64,000 nucleotides of DNA from Mumia sp. ZJ1417. Lineage in GTDB: Bacteria; Actinomycetota; Actinomycetes; Propionibacteriales; Nocardioidaceae. Location of the stretch: NCBI RefSeq assembly GCF_014127285.1, contig NZ_CP059901.1:3410001-3474000 (forward strand). Direction: 5' to 3'. The notes beneath the pieces were generated by a model, which was not told the origin of the DNA, searched no databases, and saw nothing but the letters and a program-made list of their open reading frames with translations. Of the stretch, positions 45,404 through 54,738 are shown one piece after another (positions within the stretch are counted from its first letter, which is position 1; the number at the start of each line of letters is the position of its first letter). The position numbers and the translations under genes were made by a program.

Positions 45404-45906
45404 CAGCGCTCCCCCCTGCGCGTGAGGGCGATCGCGCCGACCAGCGCCGCCAGGAGCACCACCGAGAGCACCTCGAAGGGCAGCACCCACGTCCGGAAGA
45501 TCGCGTCGCCGAGCCGCCCGGCGGTGCCGATCCGGATCTCGTCCTCGTCGATCACCTCGCCGCCGAACCCGGCCCACATCACGGCGCCGAGCGCGACCGT
45601 CGCCGCAGCGGCGATCACGGCGGCGAGCGGTTGGTTGGCGGTCGCCGTGGCCGAGCCGCTGCCGGTCGGCGCGCGCGTCAGCATCAGCGCGAACAGCAGC
45701 AGCACGATCACCGAGCCGACGTAGATGAGCACCTGCACCCACGCCACCAGCTCGGCCGCGAGCAGCACGTACAGCCCTGCCAGGGCGCCCAGGGTGACGA
45801 CGAGCCACAGCGCGGCGTGGACGATCTGGTCGCTGGTCGCGACGAGGAACGCCGACACGAGCGTGATCAGGCCGAGCGCCGCGAAGACCACCGTGACGGC
45901 CGTCAT
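45403..45906 (-). CDS. nuoJ: NADH-quinone oxidoreductase subunit J homologue
   Basis: This is a five-helix membrane subunit of 167 residues. The conserved third-helix region reads [30 protein letters not shown]. The ATG at 45906 overlaps the nuoI stop (ATGA); the longer open frame upstream is an artefact of the nuoI reading frame. Confidence 0.95.
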   Translation of the reverse strand: MTAVTVVFAALGLITLVSAFLVATSDQIVHAALWLVVTLGALAGLYVLLAAELVAWVQVLIYVGSVIVLLLFALMLTRAPTGSGSATATANQPLAAVIAAAATVALGAVMWAGFGGEVIDEDEIRIGTAGRLGDAIFRTWVLPFEVLSVVLLAALVGAIALTRRGER

Positions 45907-46439
45907 GCGCCGGGCTCCGGGGGACGCTGCGCCTTCTCCGCCTCCCGATGAGCCGCCTTCTCCGCCACCCCGATCTCCTTCGGGGGCTCGGCCGCGGGAT
46001 CGAGCGGCTGGGGCGGCGGCACCGTCCACATCCACTCACGGAGGCGGTCCTTGTCGTGGGTCAGGTCGCGGATGTCCAGCTCGGCGTACTCGAACTCCGG
46101 CGACCAGTGGAGCGCGTCGAAGGGGCACACCTCGACGCAGATGCCGCAGTACATGCACAGCGAGTAGTCGATGTCGAAACGGTCCAGCACGTTGAAGGAG
46201 CGCTCGCGGCCGCCCTCGGTCACGGGAGGCTCGGTCTCCTTGTGCGAGTCGATGTAGATGCACCACGCCGGGCACTCACGCGCACATAGCATGCAGGACG
46301 TGCAGTTCTCCTCCTGCAGGGCGATGACCCCGCGGCTGCGCGGAGGCAGCTCCGGGAGGACGTCTGGGTACTGCTGGGTCACAGCGCGCCGGGTGAGGTT
46401 GTGCCACGTCACCTGCAGGCCCTTGAGGAGTCCCTTCAT
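45903..46439 (-). CDS. nuoI: NADH-quinone oxidoreductase subunit I homologue
   Basis: This is the ferredoxin-like subunit carrying clusters N6a and N6b, 178 residues. Both 4Fe-4S motifs are intact: Cys46, 49, 52 and 56 in [12 protein letters not shown], and Cys95, 98, 101 and 105 in [12 protein letters not shown]. In complexes lacking the NADH-dehydrogenase module (NuoEFG) this subunit is the natural docking point for a ferredoxin donor. A charged, Pro/Glu/Ala-rich tail of about 35 residues follows the folded part. The ATG overlaps the nuoH stop. Confidence 0.96.
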   Translation of the reverse strand: MKGLLKGLQVTWHNLTRRAVTQQYPDVLPELPPRSRGVIALQEENCTSCMLCARECPAWCIYIDSHKETEPPVTEGGRERSFNVLDRFDIDYSLCMYCGICVEVCPFDALHWSPEFEYAELDIRDLTHDKDRLREWMWTVPPPQPLDPAAEPPKEIGVAEKAAHREAEKAQRPPEPGA

Positions 46440-47389
46440 ACGAGCACCACCACCGTCGTCAGAGCCAGCTGCCCGAGCGCGACGGGCACCAGCAGCTTCC
46501 AGGCCAGAGCGTTGAGCTGGTCCTCGCGCATCCGCGGCCAGGCCACCCGGAACCACACCACGCAGAACGCCACCGCGAACGTCTTGAGCAACGCCCACAG
46601 CCAGCCCAGCTCGTCGGACGACGGCCCGCGCCAGCCGCCGAGGAACAGTGTCGTCGTGAGCCCCGCGAGCACGACGATGCCGGCGTACTCGGCGAGGAGG
46701 AACATCGCGAACCGCATGCCGCCGTACTCCGTGTAGGGGCCGAGGATCACCTCGGCGTCGGCAATCGGCATGTCGAACGGCGGCCGCTGCAGCTCGGCCA
46801 GCCCCGCCACCACGAACACGCACAGCGCTGGGAGCTGCCACACCAGCCACGACCACTCCCACGCCTGCGCGATGCCGACCAGCGACAACGAGCCGGCCAT
46901 CATCGCCGCCGAGACCGCCGCCAGGACCATCGGGAGCTCGTAGCTCATCAGCTGCGAGGCGGTGCGCAGACCGCCGAGCAGCGAGTACTTGTTGGCGCTC
47001 GCCCAGCCGCCCATCAGGGTGCCGAGCACGCCCACGCTCATCACCGCCAGCGCGAAGAACAGACCGAGGTCGAGGTCGGCACCGACGACGCTCGGGCCGA
47101 GCGGGATCACGAAGAGCACCACGAGGTAGGGGACCAGCGCGACGGCCGGCGCGAGCGCGAAGACGGGGCGGTCAGCGGCGCGCGGCGTCACGTCCTCCTT
47201 CTGGGCGAACTTCACGCCGTCGGCGATCAGCTGTGCCCAGCCGTGGAAGCCACCGGCATACATCGGGCCGACCCGCGACTGCATGTGCGCCATCGTCTTG
47301 TGCTCGAGCTGACCGACGACCAGCGGCAGCACCAAGAACGCCACGAGCACGAGCCCGCACCGCAGGAGGAGGTCGAGGAGGTCGATCAT
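46436..47389 (-). CDS. nuoH: NADH-quinone oxidoreductase subunit H homologue
   Basis: NuoH forms the membrane side of the quinone channel. The 317-residue protein has eight to nine helices. It contains the conserved quinone-site and E-channel segments [33 protein letters not shown] and [19 protein letters not shown], and the C-terminal [19 protein letters not shown]. It is shorter than many NuoH proteins because the N-terminus is compact. The ATG at 47389 overlaps the stop of nuoC by four bases, leaving no room for nuoDEFG. Confidence 0.95.
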   Translation of the reverse strand: MIDLLDLLLRCGLVLVAFLVLPLVVGQLEHKTMAHMQSRVGPMYAGGFHGWAQLIADGVKFAQKEDVTPRAADRPVFALAPAVALVPYLVVLFVIPLGPSVVGADLDLGLFFALAVMSVGVLGTLMGGWASANKYSLLGGLRTASQLMSYELPMVLAAVSAAMMAGSLSLVGIAQAWEWSWLVWQLPALCVFVVAGLAELQRPPFDMPIADAEVILGPYTEYGGMRFAMFLLAEYAGIVVLAGLTTTLFLGGWRGPSSDELGWLWALLKTFAVAFCVVWFRVAWPRMREDQLNALAWKLLVPVALGQLALTTVVVLV

Positions 47390-48144
47390 GCCGGGTCCTC
47401 GGAGGAGGGCTCGGGCGGCGGATCGGCACGGCGGGTACGGCGCGGCCGGGCGGGGCGGGCGGCCGGGCCCGCTGTCGCGTGGGACAGCGGGTCAGGCGCG
47501 GACGAGCCCGGCTCGCGCGGCCCCCACTGCTCGGCGTCGGGCACACCTGGCGGCCGCACCCGGCGTCGTCCGGGAGAGGAGTCGGCCGCCGCGACGTCGT
47601 GGTCGGACTCGCCCGGCTCCTTCGCACCCGGCCAGGGCTTCACGACGCGCGAGGCCAGCACGAACTCCTTGCGCAGCGGGTGGCCCTCGAAGGCATCGGG
47701 CAGCAGCAGCGTCTCCAGCGGCACGCCGCCCCGGAAGTCGACGCCGAACATCTCGTGCGTTTCCCGCTCGTGCCACGCCGCACCGGCGTACAGATCGACG
47801 ATCGAGTCGAGGACGGGCTGCGTCCGAGGGACGTGGGTCTGGACGAGCAGGTGGCGCACGGCCGTCCGGCCCACGCCGGGCGAGAGCGCCGCGAGATGGC
47901 AGACGATGCGCAGGCCTCCCGTGAGCGAGGGCTCGTCCGGGTATGGGCTCGGGGCGCCGGCCTCGTCGACGGCGCTCAGCCAGTCGAAGAACTGGCAGCC
48001 TCCCTGGTCGCGGAGCATCATCACGATCGGTCGCCACCACCCGGCGGGCACCGTGAGGGTCTGCTGCCCAAACTCCTGCGACGCGGTCACCCGGTCACCC
48101 GCGACCGCGCGACCGAGGTAGAGGACGTCCTCGGCCCACCCCAC
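47386..48144 (-). CDS. nuoC: NADH-quinone oxidoreductase subunit C homologue with long C-terminal tail
   Basis: NuoC is the 30-kDa-type peripheral subunit beside NuoD. The first credible start after the nuoB stop is the GTG at 48144, giving 252 residues; its ribosome-binding site is weak. The core has AAWHERETHEMFGVDF and FEGHPLRKEFV, diagnostic for the family. After about residue 165 comes a tail of some 80 residues, rich in Pro, Arg, Ala and Glu, with no similarity to NuoD. The next gene is nuoH, so nuoD is missing at its usual place. Confidence 0.88.
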   Translation of the reverse strand: MGWAEDVLYLGRAVAGDRVTASQEFGQQTLTVPAGWWRPIVMMLRDQGGCQFFDWLSAVDEAGAPSPYPDEPSLTGGLRIVCHLAALSPGVGRTAVRHLLVQTHVPRTQPVLDSIVDLYAGAAWHERETHEMFGVDFRGGVPLETLLLPDAFEGHPLRKEFVLASRVVKPWPGAKEPGESDHDVAAADSSPGRRRVRPPGVPDAEQWGPREPGSSAPDPLSHATAGPAARPARPRRTRRADPPPEPSSEDPA

Positions 48145-48149
48145 GCCGG

Positions 48150-48755
48150 CTATCCGTCCTGCTCGGGAGTCACGGGTGGTCGCAGGAGCGACGAGAGCGA
48201 GCGGCGCAGACCCGTACGGCCGTACCGCTGGGCCAGGTCCTCCCCTGCGATCTTGTCCTGGAGCGTGACGATGCCCTGGAGCAGCGCCTCCGGTCGTGGC
48301 GGGCACCCCGGCACGTACACGTCGACGGGGATGATCTGGTCGACGCCCTTGGTCACGCAGTACGAGTCCCAGTAGGGCCCGCCGGAGTTCGCGCACGAGC
48401 CGAACGAGATGACGTACTTCGGGTCGGGCATCTGCGCGTACAGGCGCTCGATCGCGGGCGCCATCTTGTCGGTGACCGTGCCCGACACGATCATGAGGTC
48501 GGCCTGGCGAGGGCCCGGTGCGAACGGGATGACGCCGAGGCGGATGAAGTCGTGGCGGGCCATCGAGGCGGCCATGAACTCGATGGCGCAGCACGCCAGC
48601 CCGAAGTTGAACACCCACAGGGAGTAGCGCCGGCCCCAGTTGAGGAGGTAGCGAACGGGACGCGGCGCGAGCGCCGACCCGACACCGAGCTCGGGCGTGT
48701 CCAGGCGCTGGATCGTCGGGACACCCAAGTTGACCGACGAAGGGGTCACGTCCAT
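48150..48755 (-). CDS. nuoB: NADH-quinone oxidoreductase subunit B homologue
   Basis: NuoB carries cluster N2, the last electron carrier before quinone. The 201-residue protein retains the four Cys ligands: the adjacent Cys55-Cys56 in [10 protein letters not shown], Cys121 in FGSCANSGG and Cys151 in [10 protein letters not shown]. The ATG at 48755 overlaps nuoA by 10 bases. N2 normally sits at the interface with NuoD, so the intact ligands imply that a NuoD partner is supplied from elsewhere. Confidence 0.96.
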   Translation of the reverse strand: MDVTPSSVNLGVPTIQRLDTPELGVGSALAPRPVRYLLNWGRRYSLWVFNFGLACCAIEFMAASMARHDFIRLGVIPFAPGPRQADLMIVSGTVTDKMAPAIERLYAQMPDPKYVISFGSCANSGGPYWDSYCVTKGVDQIIPVDVYVPGCPPRPEALLQGIVTLQDKIAGEDLAQRYGRTGLRRSLSSLLRPPVTPEQDG

Positions 48756-49120
48756 GTGAGCACCCCCTTGCGCCACGCGTAGACCAGACCGAGTCCGATG
48801 AACCCGAGGAACACCGCCATCTCGACCGCAGCCGGCCAGCCGATCTCCGCGAAGACGACTGCCCACGGGAAGAGGAAGACCGCGTCGACCGCGAAGATCA
48901 CGTAGAGGAAGGCGTAGACGTAGTAGCGCACGTTGCTCTGCGCCCATCCGGAACCGACCGGATCCACCCCGGACTCGTACGTCAGCAGCTTCGCCGGGTC
49001 GGCGACGACCGGCCGGAACAGCCGGTTGGCCCCGAGCATCCCGGCCGCGACGACCACGCCGACGCCGACGATCGCGGCCACCGAGGCGTACGACGCGAGG
49101 TAGTCGGCGTAGTCGGACAT
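48746..49120 (-). CDS. nuoA: NADH-quinone oxidoreductase subunit A homologue
   Basis: This is a three-helix membrane subunit of 124 residues, with the conserved [18 protein letters not shown] loop and [20 protein letters not shown]. It is the first gene of the nuo cluster. The start ATG at 49120 lies 7 bases after a TAGACT -10 element, suggesting a leaderless mRNA. Confidence 0.95.
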   Translation of the reverse strand: MSDYADYLASYASVAAIVGVGVVVAAGMLGANRLFRPVVADPAKLLTYESGVDPVGSGWAQSNVRYYVYAFLYVIFAVDAVFLFPWAVVFAEIGWPAAVEMAVFLGFIGLGLVYAWRKGVLTWT

Positions 49121-49127
49121 GCGCCTG

Positions 49128-49133
49128 AGTCTA
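49128..49133 (-). promoter_or_regulatory. -10 element for leaderless nuoA transcript
   Basis: TAGACT on the minus strand ends 7 bases before the nuoA ATG, the geometry expected of leaderless mRNAs. No good -35 is seen and no Shine-Dalgarno precedes the start. Confidence 0.45.
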
Positions 49134-49199
49134 GGGGGTGGCACTGACCCCGCGCGGGCCCTGGAGGCCGCGACCCCCGGACCCGACAGACTATGGCCC

Positions 49200-51179
49200 A
49201 TGTCACGACTCCCCCGCGTGTGTGCGCTGGTCGCGGGCGCCAGCCTCGTGCTCGCCGCCGTCGCACCGTCCTTTGCCTCCGACGAGCCCCAGACATGGGG
49301 CACCACCCCTTCGCCTCTGGCCTCTCCGTCGCCTCGCGCGGCAGGCCTCGTCATCACCTACGAGCCCGGGGCGCGCCCCGCCGTCGCCGCGGCACGCCGC
49401 GTCGTCGAGGCCGAGGGCGTCGACACCGCACCGACCACGACCCCCGTCACCGACGACGTGGAGGCGCTGGCCTTCACGGAGACGACGACGCTCGCTGAGG
49501 CCGAGAAGGCCGCCGCCGAGCTCGCCGACATGCCCGGTGTCGCCAGTGTCGAGCCCGACCTCGTCATGACGGCGGCAGCTGCGCCGAACGACCCGCAGTG
49601 GTCCCGACAGTGGAACATCCACGGCACGTACGGGTCGAAGGCCACCGCCGCGTGGCCGTCGACGACCGGACGGGTCGTCGTGGGCATCGTCGACACTGGC
49701 CGGACCGCCCACCCCGACCTCGACAGCAAGACGGTCGCCGGGATGGACTTCATCAGCAGCGCGTCGCGGTCTCGTGACGGCAACGGTCGCGACTCCAACC
49801 CGCAGGACCAGGGTGACTGGGTGGCCGCCAACGAGTGCGCGGCCGGGGTTCCGGCGACCAGGAGCAGCTGGCACGGCACCCACGTCGCCGGCATCGTCGG
49901 TGCGCGCACGAACGACGGCTACGGGATCGCCGGCAATGCGCCGGGCGTCCGTGTCCAGCACCTGCGCGTGCTCGGCCGCTGCGGCGGCACGATGTCGGAC
50001 ATCGCCACCGCGATCCTCTGGGGCTCAGGCGCGAAGGTCCGCGGCCTGGCCCGCAACAAGACGCCCGCACGCGTCCTCAACCTCTCCATCGCCGGCGCCT
50101 CCAGCTACTGCCCCGCGGTCCTTCGCAACGCGATCAACGCCGCCCGTGCGCGGGGAACCGCCGTGGTCGTGGCCGCCGGCAACGAATTCCGGGACGCGGC
50201 CTCCTACTCGCCGGCCAACTGCCCCGGCGTGATCACGGTCGGCTCCACCAACAAGGTCGGGCAGATCGCGGGCAGCAGCGGAGGCACCCAGTGGTTCCCT
50301 TACTCCAACTACGGGCGCGTCGTCGATCTGTCCGCCGCGGGCGGTGACGCCGTCGCCGGCAACCAGGTCTACTCGACGCTGAACACCGGGACCTCGACCC
50401 CCGGCGGCCCCACGTGGGGCGAGATGGCCGGGACGAGCATGGCCGCGCCGGCCGTGGCCGCGGCCGCCGCGCTCATCTCCTCCCATGGCGCCTACAGCCC
50501 GGCGACGGTCGAGCACGCGCTGCGCTGGGCCGTCAAGCCCTTCCCGCAGCTGTCCAACGGTCGTCACAACTGCAACACCACGGCGTGCGGCACCGGCGTC
50601 CTGGACGTCTCGAAGCTGTCGTTCTCGACCAAGCCCCCGGTCCTGGGCGGCACGAACCGTCGCGGGAGCGTGCTCACCACGACCGCAGGCACGTGGACCG
50701 GCGGCCCCACCTCGTACTCCTTCCGCTGGATGCGCAACGGCAAGCCGATCCCGGGCGCCACCGGCACCTCGTACCGCATCACCGCCGCTGATGGCGGTGC
50801 CGTCGTCCAGGCCCAGGTCGCCGGCCGCAAGGGCGCTGGCTCGCCGGGGCTGTGGCGGGGCACCGCGGGCGTCCGCGTCGCGAAGGTCGGGACGAGCGTC
50901 CGCCTGAAGGTCTCACCCAAGAGGACCAGCTACGGCAGGTCGGGCGCCAAGCTGGTCGCGCGGGTGCGCGTGGCGGCCGGCCCGATCAAGGGCAAGGTGG
51001 TCTTCCGTGACGGCAAGAAGAAGATCAAGACCGTCAAGGTGAAGAAGGGCAAGGCCGTGCTCAAGCTGTCGTCGACCAAGCTCAAGCGCGGCAAGCACAA
51101 GATCACGGCGAGGTACGTGGCCAAGCACCCCGCGTTCAAGAGCTCGGTGTCCCGGCCGGTCAGGCTGCTGGTCCGCTGA
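49200..51179 (+). CDS. Secreted S8 (subtilisin-like) serine protease with Ig-like C-terminus
   Basis: This 659-residue exported protease begins with a signal peptide ending near PSFAS. A propeptide-like region (about 45-120) precedes the catalytic domain, which contains Asp in VGIVDTG (about 164), His in SWHGTHVAGIVGA (about 225) and Ser in GTSMAAPAVAAAAA (about 412). Several Cys suggest disulphides. A C-terminal region has an Ig-like module (RWMRNGKPIPGATGTSYRI) and a Lys/Arg-rich beta module of about 90 residues ending RPVRLLVR. It is divergent from nuoA. Its tail architecture resembles that of the cohesin-like protein at 53573. Confidence 0.93.
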   Translation: MSRLPRVCALVAGASLVLAAVAPSFASDEPQTWGTTPSPLASPSPRAAGLVITYEPGARPAVAAARRVVEAEGVDTAPTTTPVTDDVEALAFTETTTLAEAEKAAAELADMPGVASVEPDLVMTAAAAPNDPQWSRQWNIHGTYGSKATAAWPSTTGRVVVGIVDTGRTAHPDLDSKTVAGMDFISSASRSRDGNGRDSNPQDQGDWVAANECAAGVPATRSSWHGTHVAGIVGARTNDGYGIAGNAPGVRVQHLRVLGRCGGTMSDIATAILWGSGAKVRGLARNKTPARVLNLSIAGASSYCPAVLRNAINAARARGTAVVVAAGNEFRDAASYSPANCPGVITVGSTNKVGQIAGSSGGTQWFPYSNYGRVVDLSAAGGDAVAGNQVYSTLNTGTSTPGGPTWGEMAGTSMAAPAVAAAAALISSHGAYSPATVEHALRWAVKPFPQLSNGRHNCNTTACGTGVLDVSKLSFSTKPPVLGGTNRRGSVLTTTAGTWTGGPTSYSFRWMRNGKPIPGATGTSYRITAADGGAVVQAQVAGRKGAGSPGLWRGTAGVRVAKVGTSVRLKVSPKRTSYGRSGAKLVARVRVAAGPIKGKVVFRDGKKKIKTVKVKKGKAVLKLSSTKLKRGKHKITARYVAKHPAFKSSVSRPVRLLVR

Positions 51180-51213
51180 GGGTGACCACAGCGAGTACGC
51201 CGCGATGACGGCG

Positions 51214-51252
51214 CGAGAGGGCGAGGACGCGAATCGTGTCCTCGCCCTCTCG
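51214..51252 (+). terminator. Terminator after the S8 protease
   Basis: A perfect 15-bp inverted repeat with a 9-base loop sits 35 bases past the protease stop and directly before the TPR-like gene. Confidence 0.85.
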
Positions 51253-51265
51253 TACGCTCGGGGCC

Positions 51266-51775
51266 ATGACTGACGCGTCCCCCGCCCCCGCCCCCGACCC
51301 CGTCATGCAGCGCGTCACCGAGGCAGTGGCGTTCGGCCACCAGGATGACCGCGAGGCGACCCGATCCGCCCTCCTCGCGCTCTGGGCGGAGGTGGGGGAC
51401 GACGGCGATGCCTTCCACCGGTGCGTGATCGCCCACTACCTCGCCGACGTCACGCCCGACGCCGAGGAGGAGCTCGCCTGGGACCAGCGTGCTCTCGCAG
51501 CGGCGTACGAGACGACCGACGAGCGCGCCCGGTCCTACCACGCGTCGCTGGCGATCGCCGGGTTCTTCCCGTCGCTGCACCTCAACCTCGCCGACGTGCT
51601 GCGGCGGCTCGGCCGCTTCGAGGAGGCGAGCGCCCACGTCGAGCACACGGCCGCACGCGTCGACGTCCTCCCCCACGACGGTTACGGGACCACGATCCGC
51701 GAGTCGCTCGAGGGCGTCCGCGCGATGATCGCCGCCGGCGACACGAGCGCCCGTGACTCGTCACCCAGCTCCTGA
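51266..51775 (+). CDS. TPR-like protein of unknown function
   Basis: This is a 169-residue soluble protein. It is almost entirely alpha-helical, with TPR-like helix pairs such as SALLALWAEVGDDGDAFHRC and LADVLRRLGRFEEASAHVEH. No enzymatic motif or signal peptide is visible. It may mediate protein contacts. The ATG at 51266 is the first that avoids the terminator hairpin. It stands alone between two exported hydrolases. Confidence 0.75.
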   Translation: MTDASPAPAPDPVMQRVTEAVAFGHQDDREATRSALLALWAEVGDDGDAFHRCVIAHYLADVTPDAEEELAWDQRALAAAYETTDERARSYHASLAIAGFFPSLHLNLADVLRRLGRFEEASAHVEHTAARVDVLPHDGYGTTIRESLEGVRAMIAAGDTSARDSSPSS

Positions 51776-51877
51776 GGAGCTGCCAACGAACGGCGGCGCG
51801 GCCGCGTACGCCCTACGCTCGTGCCGTTCGGCGGTCTCGGGCAAGGGCCGAGCACTTCACAGGAAGGGCTCGTTCAC

Positions 51878-53500
51878 GTGACACGTACGTCCATGACGAC
51901 CATCTGCGCGGGGTTTGCGATCGCCACCCTCGTCGCCGCCGGTGCTGCGCCGGCAAGCGCCGGGTCTCGCGACCACGACGACCGGTCGACCAAGAAGATC
52001 ACCCACGCCGTCAAGCTCAAGGCGGTGCTCGACCACCTCGAGGAGCTCCAGGAGGTCTCCGACGAGCACGGCGACCGCGCTGCCGGGCGCCCCGGCTATG
52101 CCGCCTCCGTGCAGTACGTCGTCACGCAGCTGCGGCGCGCGGGGTACGACCCGCAGGTGCAGGAGTTCCCGTTCGACTACGTCGAGGAGAACTCCGAGCT
52201 GATCCGGGTGAGCCCGGAGGCGCGCACGTTCGAGCAGGGCACGGACTTCCTCCGCAACGCCTTCGACACCGGGAGCCCCGAGGGCACGGTCACCGGCCCC
52301 CTCACCCCGATCGACCTGGTCGTCCCGGCGGCCGGTCTCCCTCCGAACAGCAACACCAGCGGCTGCGAGGCGGCGGACTTCGCCGACCTCGAGCCCGGCG
52401 GCATCGCCCTCATGCAGCGCGGCACGTGCGGGTTCGCGGTCAAGGCGCTCAACGCCCAGGCCGCAGGCGCGGGCGGCGTGGTGATCATGAACGAGGGTCA
52501 GACCGACCGCACGGGTCTGATCAACATGATCGGCGACGCGACCGGTCTGGCGATCCCCACCGTGTTCGCCACGTCGGCGACCGGTGAGGACCTCGCCCGC
52601 GTCGCCGGCTCCACGGTGACGGTCACGGTCGACTACGTGGCCGAGACCCGGTCGGCCTACAACGTCGTCGCCGAGACCCGCAAGGGCGACGACTCCAACG
52701 TGGTCATGGCCGGAGCGCACCTCGACGGTGTGCAGGACGGCGCGGGCATCAACGACAACGGCACCGGCAGCGCCGCGCTGCTCGAGACCGCGATCCAGAT
52801 GCGCCACGCCAAGCCGAACAACACCGTGCGCTTCGCGTGGTGGGGTGCGGAGGAGTCCGGTCTTCTCGGGTCCGAGCACTACGTCGCAGCGTTGAGCCCC
52901 GACGAGCTCGACGACATCGCGCTCTACCTGAACTTCGACATGGTCGGCTCCCCGAACTACATGTTCGGCGTCTACGACGGCGACAACTCCAGCGGGACCG
53001 CCGACCCCGAAACCATCCCCCCGGGGTCGGACGCGATCGAGGACGTCTTCGAGAAGTTCTACGCCGACCGGGGCGAACCGTTCCAGGACACGGAGTTCTC
53101 GGGGCGCTCGGACTACGGGCCGTTCATCGCGGTCGGCGTCCCGGCCGGTGGCCTCTTCACCGGGGCCGAAGGTGAGAAGACCGCCGAGGAGGCGGCCCTC
53201 TACGGCGGAGTCGCCGGCGCGGCGTACGACCCGTGCTACCACGCGTTCTGCGACAACCTGCGTGGAGACGGTCAGGACGTGGCGCTGTACGACCAGCTGC
53301 GCGAGCACTATCGACTCGTGGGCAACGTCAACAAGCACGCCCTCGACGTGAACTCCGACGCGATCGCCGCGGCGACGTGGACCTTCGCGTACGACACGTC
53401 GACCGTCAACGGCGTCGAGCCGCCGCGCCGTCCGCACCGCGGCCACGGCCACGGCAAGGGTCTCGGCCACGGCGGTCCGCTCCACCGGGCGAGCCGCTAG
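51878..53500 (+). CDS. Secreted M28 aminopeptidase with PA domain
   Basis: This 540-residue exported zinc aminopeptidase resembles the Streptomyces griseus/PA-domain type. The GTG at 51878 has AGGAAGGG upstream and starts a signal peptide ending near APASA. A PA domain (about 130-260, with LMQRGTCGFAVKALNAQ) is inserted before the catalytic part. Zinc ligands and catalytic residues are visible in GAHLDGVQDGAGINDNGTG, WWGAEESGLLGS, NFDMVGSPNY and CYHAFCDN. The C-terminus is unusually His/Gly/Arg-rich (HRGHGHGKGLGHGGPLH), which could bind metal. It probably frees N-terminal amino acids outside the cell. Confidence 0.92.
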   Translation: MTRTSMTTICAGFAIATLVAAGAAPASAGSRDHDDRSTKKITHAVKLKAVLDHLEELQEVSDEHGDRAAGRPGYAASVQYVVTQLRRAGYDPQVQEFPFDYVEENSELIRVSPEARTFEQGTDFLRNAFDTGSPEGTVTGPLTPIDLVVPAAGLPPNSNTSGCEAADFADLEPGGIALMQRGTCGFAVKALNAQAAGAGGVVIMNEGQTDRTGLINMIGDATGLAIPTVFATSATGEDLARVAGSTVTVTVDYVAETRSAYNVVAETRKGDDSNVVMAGAHLDGVQDGAGINDNGTGSAALLETAIQMRHAKPNNTVRFAWWGAEESGLLGSEHYVAALSPDELDDIALYLNFDMVGSPNYMFGVYDGDNSSGTADPETIPPGSDAIEDVFEKFYADRGEPFQDTEFSGRSDYGPFIAVGVPAGGLFTGAEGEKTAEEAALYGGVAGAAYDPCYHAFCDNLRGDGQDVALYDQLREHYRLVGNVNKHALDVNSDAIAAATWTFAYDTSTVNGVEPPRRPHRGHGHGKGLGHGGPLHRASR

Positions 53501-53572
53501 CACCGAGGGTCCGCACGGCATCGCCCGGGATTCTTCACGGTCCCGGGCGATGTCGAGGACAATACGAGGACT

Positions 53573-54619
53573 ATGACGCCCCACAAGAAGGCCTGGCTCG
53601 GCGCCGCGACGGGCTTCGCCACCGTCAGCCTGGTCGCCGCAAGTCTCGCGATCGGCTCCGCGTCGGTCGAGGACGTCCCTGCGTACGCGGTGTCGACCTC
53701 GACGTCCTCGCTCACCCTCGGCGACACCGTGACGGTCACCGTCGCCGCCGACGGGCTGCGCGACGTCCACGCGTACGAGCTCGCGCTCGCCTACGACCCG
53801 GAGACGCTCGCGTACGTCGAGGACAGCGCGTCCACGGACACGGGGGGAAGGACTTTCGGGATCGCGAGCGACGGCGCGCTCCACGTCGTCCACACCGGGC
53901 TGGGCAGCTCGGGCGTCTCTGGTGCCGCCACCCTCGCGACCGCGACGTTCCGGACGATCAAGCCCGGCAAGGCGTCGGTCGAGGCGTCGACGTTCGAGGC
54001 GGTCAGTGCCGACAACGGTTCGACAATCGAATCGGATCTGGGCGCGACCACCGTCGAGGTCGCGGCCAGGCCTGCCCCGGTCGCGACGCGGGCCCCACAG
54101 GTCAGCGGGACTGCCCGCGTCGGAGCCGTTCTGACGGCCATCCCCGCGACCTGGGACGTCGCGGGCACCGCCGCGTCGTACGAGTGGCGGCGTGACGGGA
54201 CCCCGGTCGCCGGCGCGCGCGGCGCGTCGTACCGGCTCTCACCGGCCGACGCCGGCAAGAAGGTCACGGTCCACGTCGTCGGCGACAAAGAAGGCCACCT
54301 CCAAGGTGCCGTGACGTCCGCCCCGACCCTCGCCGTCGCGCCCGCCGCCAGCCGCGTCGCGGCCAAGGTGAGGCGCTCGGTCAAGCGCGGCGCGAAGGTG
54401 ACCGTCAAGCTGCGCGTCAGCGCGGCGGGCGTGACGCCGACCGGCGCCGCGGCCGTCACATACCGGGGCAAGACCCGGCACGTGACGTTGAAGCGGACCG
54501 GGATCACCACCGTCACGCTCAAGGCGACCAAGCGTGGATCGTCCAAGATCCGGGTGACCTATCGGCCTGCCCCCGGGTTCACGGCGAGTGCCAGGACCCT
54601 GCGGCTCCGGGTGCGCTGA
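53573..54619 (+). CDS. Secreted cohesin-like domain protein with Ig-like tail
   Basis: This 348-residue exported protein has a signal peptide in the first 30 residues. A cohesin-type domain (about 38-165) includes LTLGDTVTVTVAADGL, ELALAYDPETLAYV and AATLATATFRTIKPG. An Ig-like module follows (SYEWRRDGTPVAGARGASYRL), then a Lys/Arg-rich beta module of about 90 residues ending in RTLRLRVR. Free-standing cohesin domains in actinobacteria are usually not cellulosomal. Function is unknown; binding to a surface or to another exported protein is possible. No dockerin is seen in the window. Confidence 0.8.
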   Translation: MTPHKKAWLGAATGFATVSLVAASLAIGSASVEDVPAYAVSTSTSSLTLGDTVTVTVAADGLRDVHAYELALAYDPETLAYVEDSASTDTGGRTFGIASDGALHVVHTGLGSSGVSGAATLATATFRTIKPGKASVEASTFEAVSADNGSTIESDLGATTVEVAARPAPVATRAPQVSGTARVGAVLTAIPATWDVAGTAASYEWRRDGTPVAGARGASYRLSPADAGKKVTVHVVGDKEGHLQGAVTSAPTLAVAPAASRVAAKVRRSVKRGAKVTVKLRVSAAGVTPTGAAAVTYRGKTRHVTLKRTGITTVTLKATKRGSSKIRVTYRPAPGFTASARTLRLRVR

Positions 54620-54738
54620 GCGCCGGACGGGGGCCGCCAGCGGACTTCTTTGCGTCCAAATCTCGGAGTCGCAACGGCATTCCAAAATCATCGCCTAGGC
54701 TGGTTTCAACGCACCAACGCACAGAAGGGCCCCAAGCC

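Noticed and set aside
47386-47700. A hidden or fused NuoD in the nuoC tail
   Set aside because: The tail is only about 80 low-complexity residues with none of the NuoD motifs.
54620-54738. Possible truncation of korA because no ATG is present
   Set aside because: A TTG with a good ribosome-binding site gives the full expected N-terminus, so the gene is intact.
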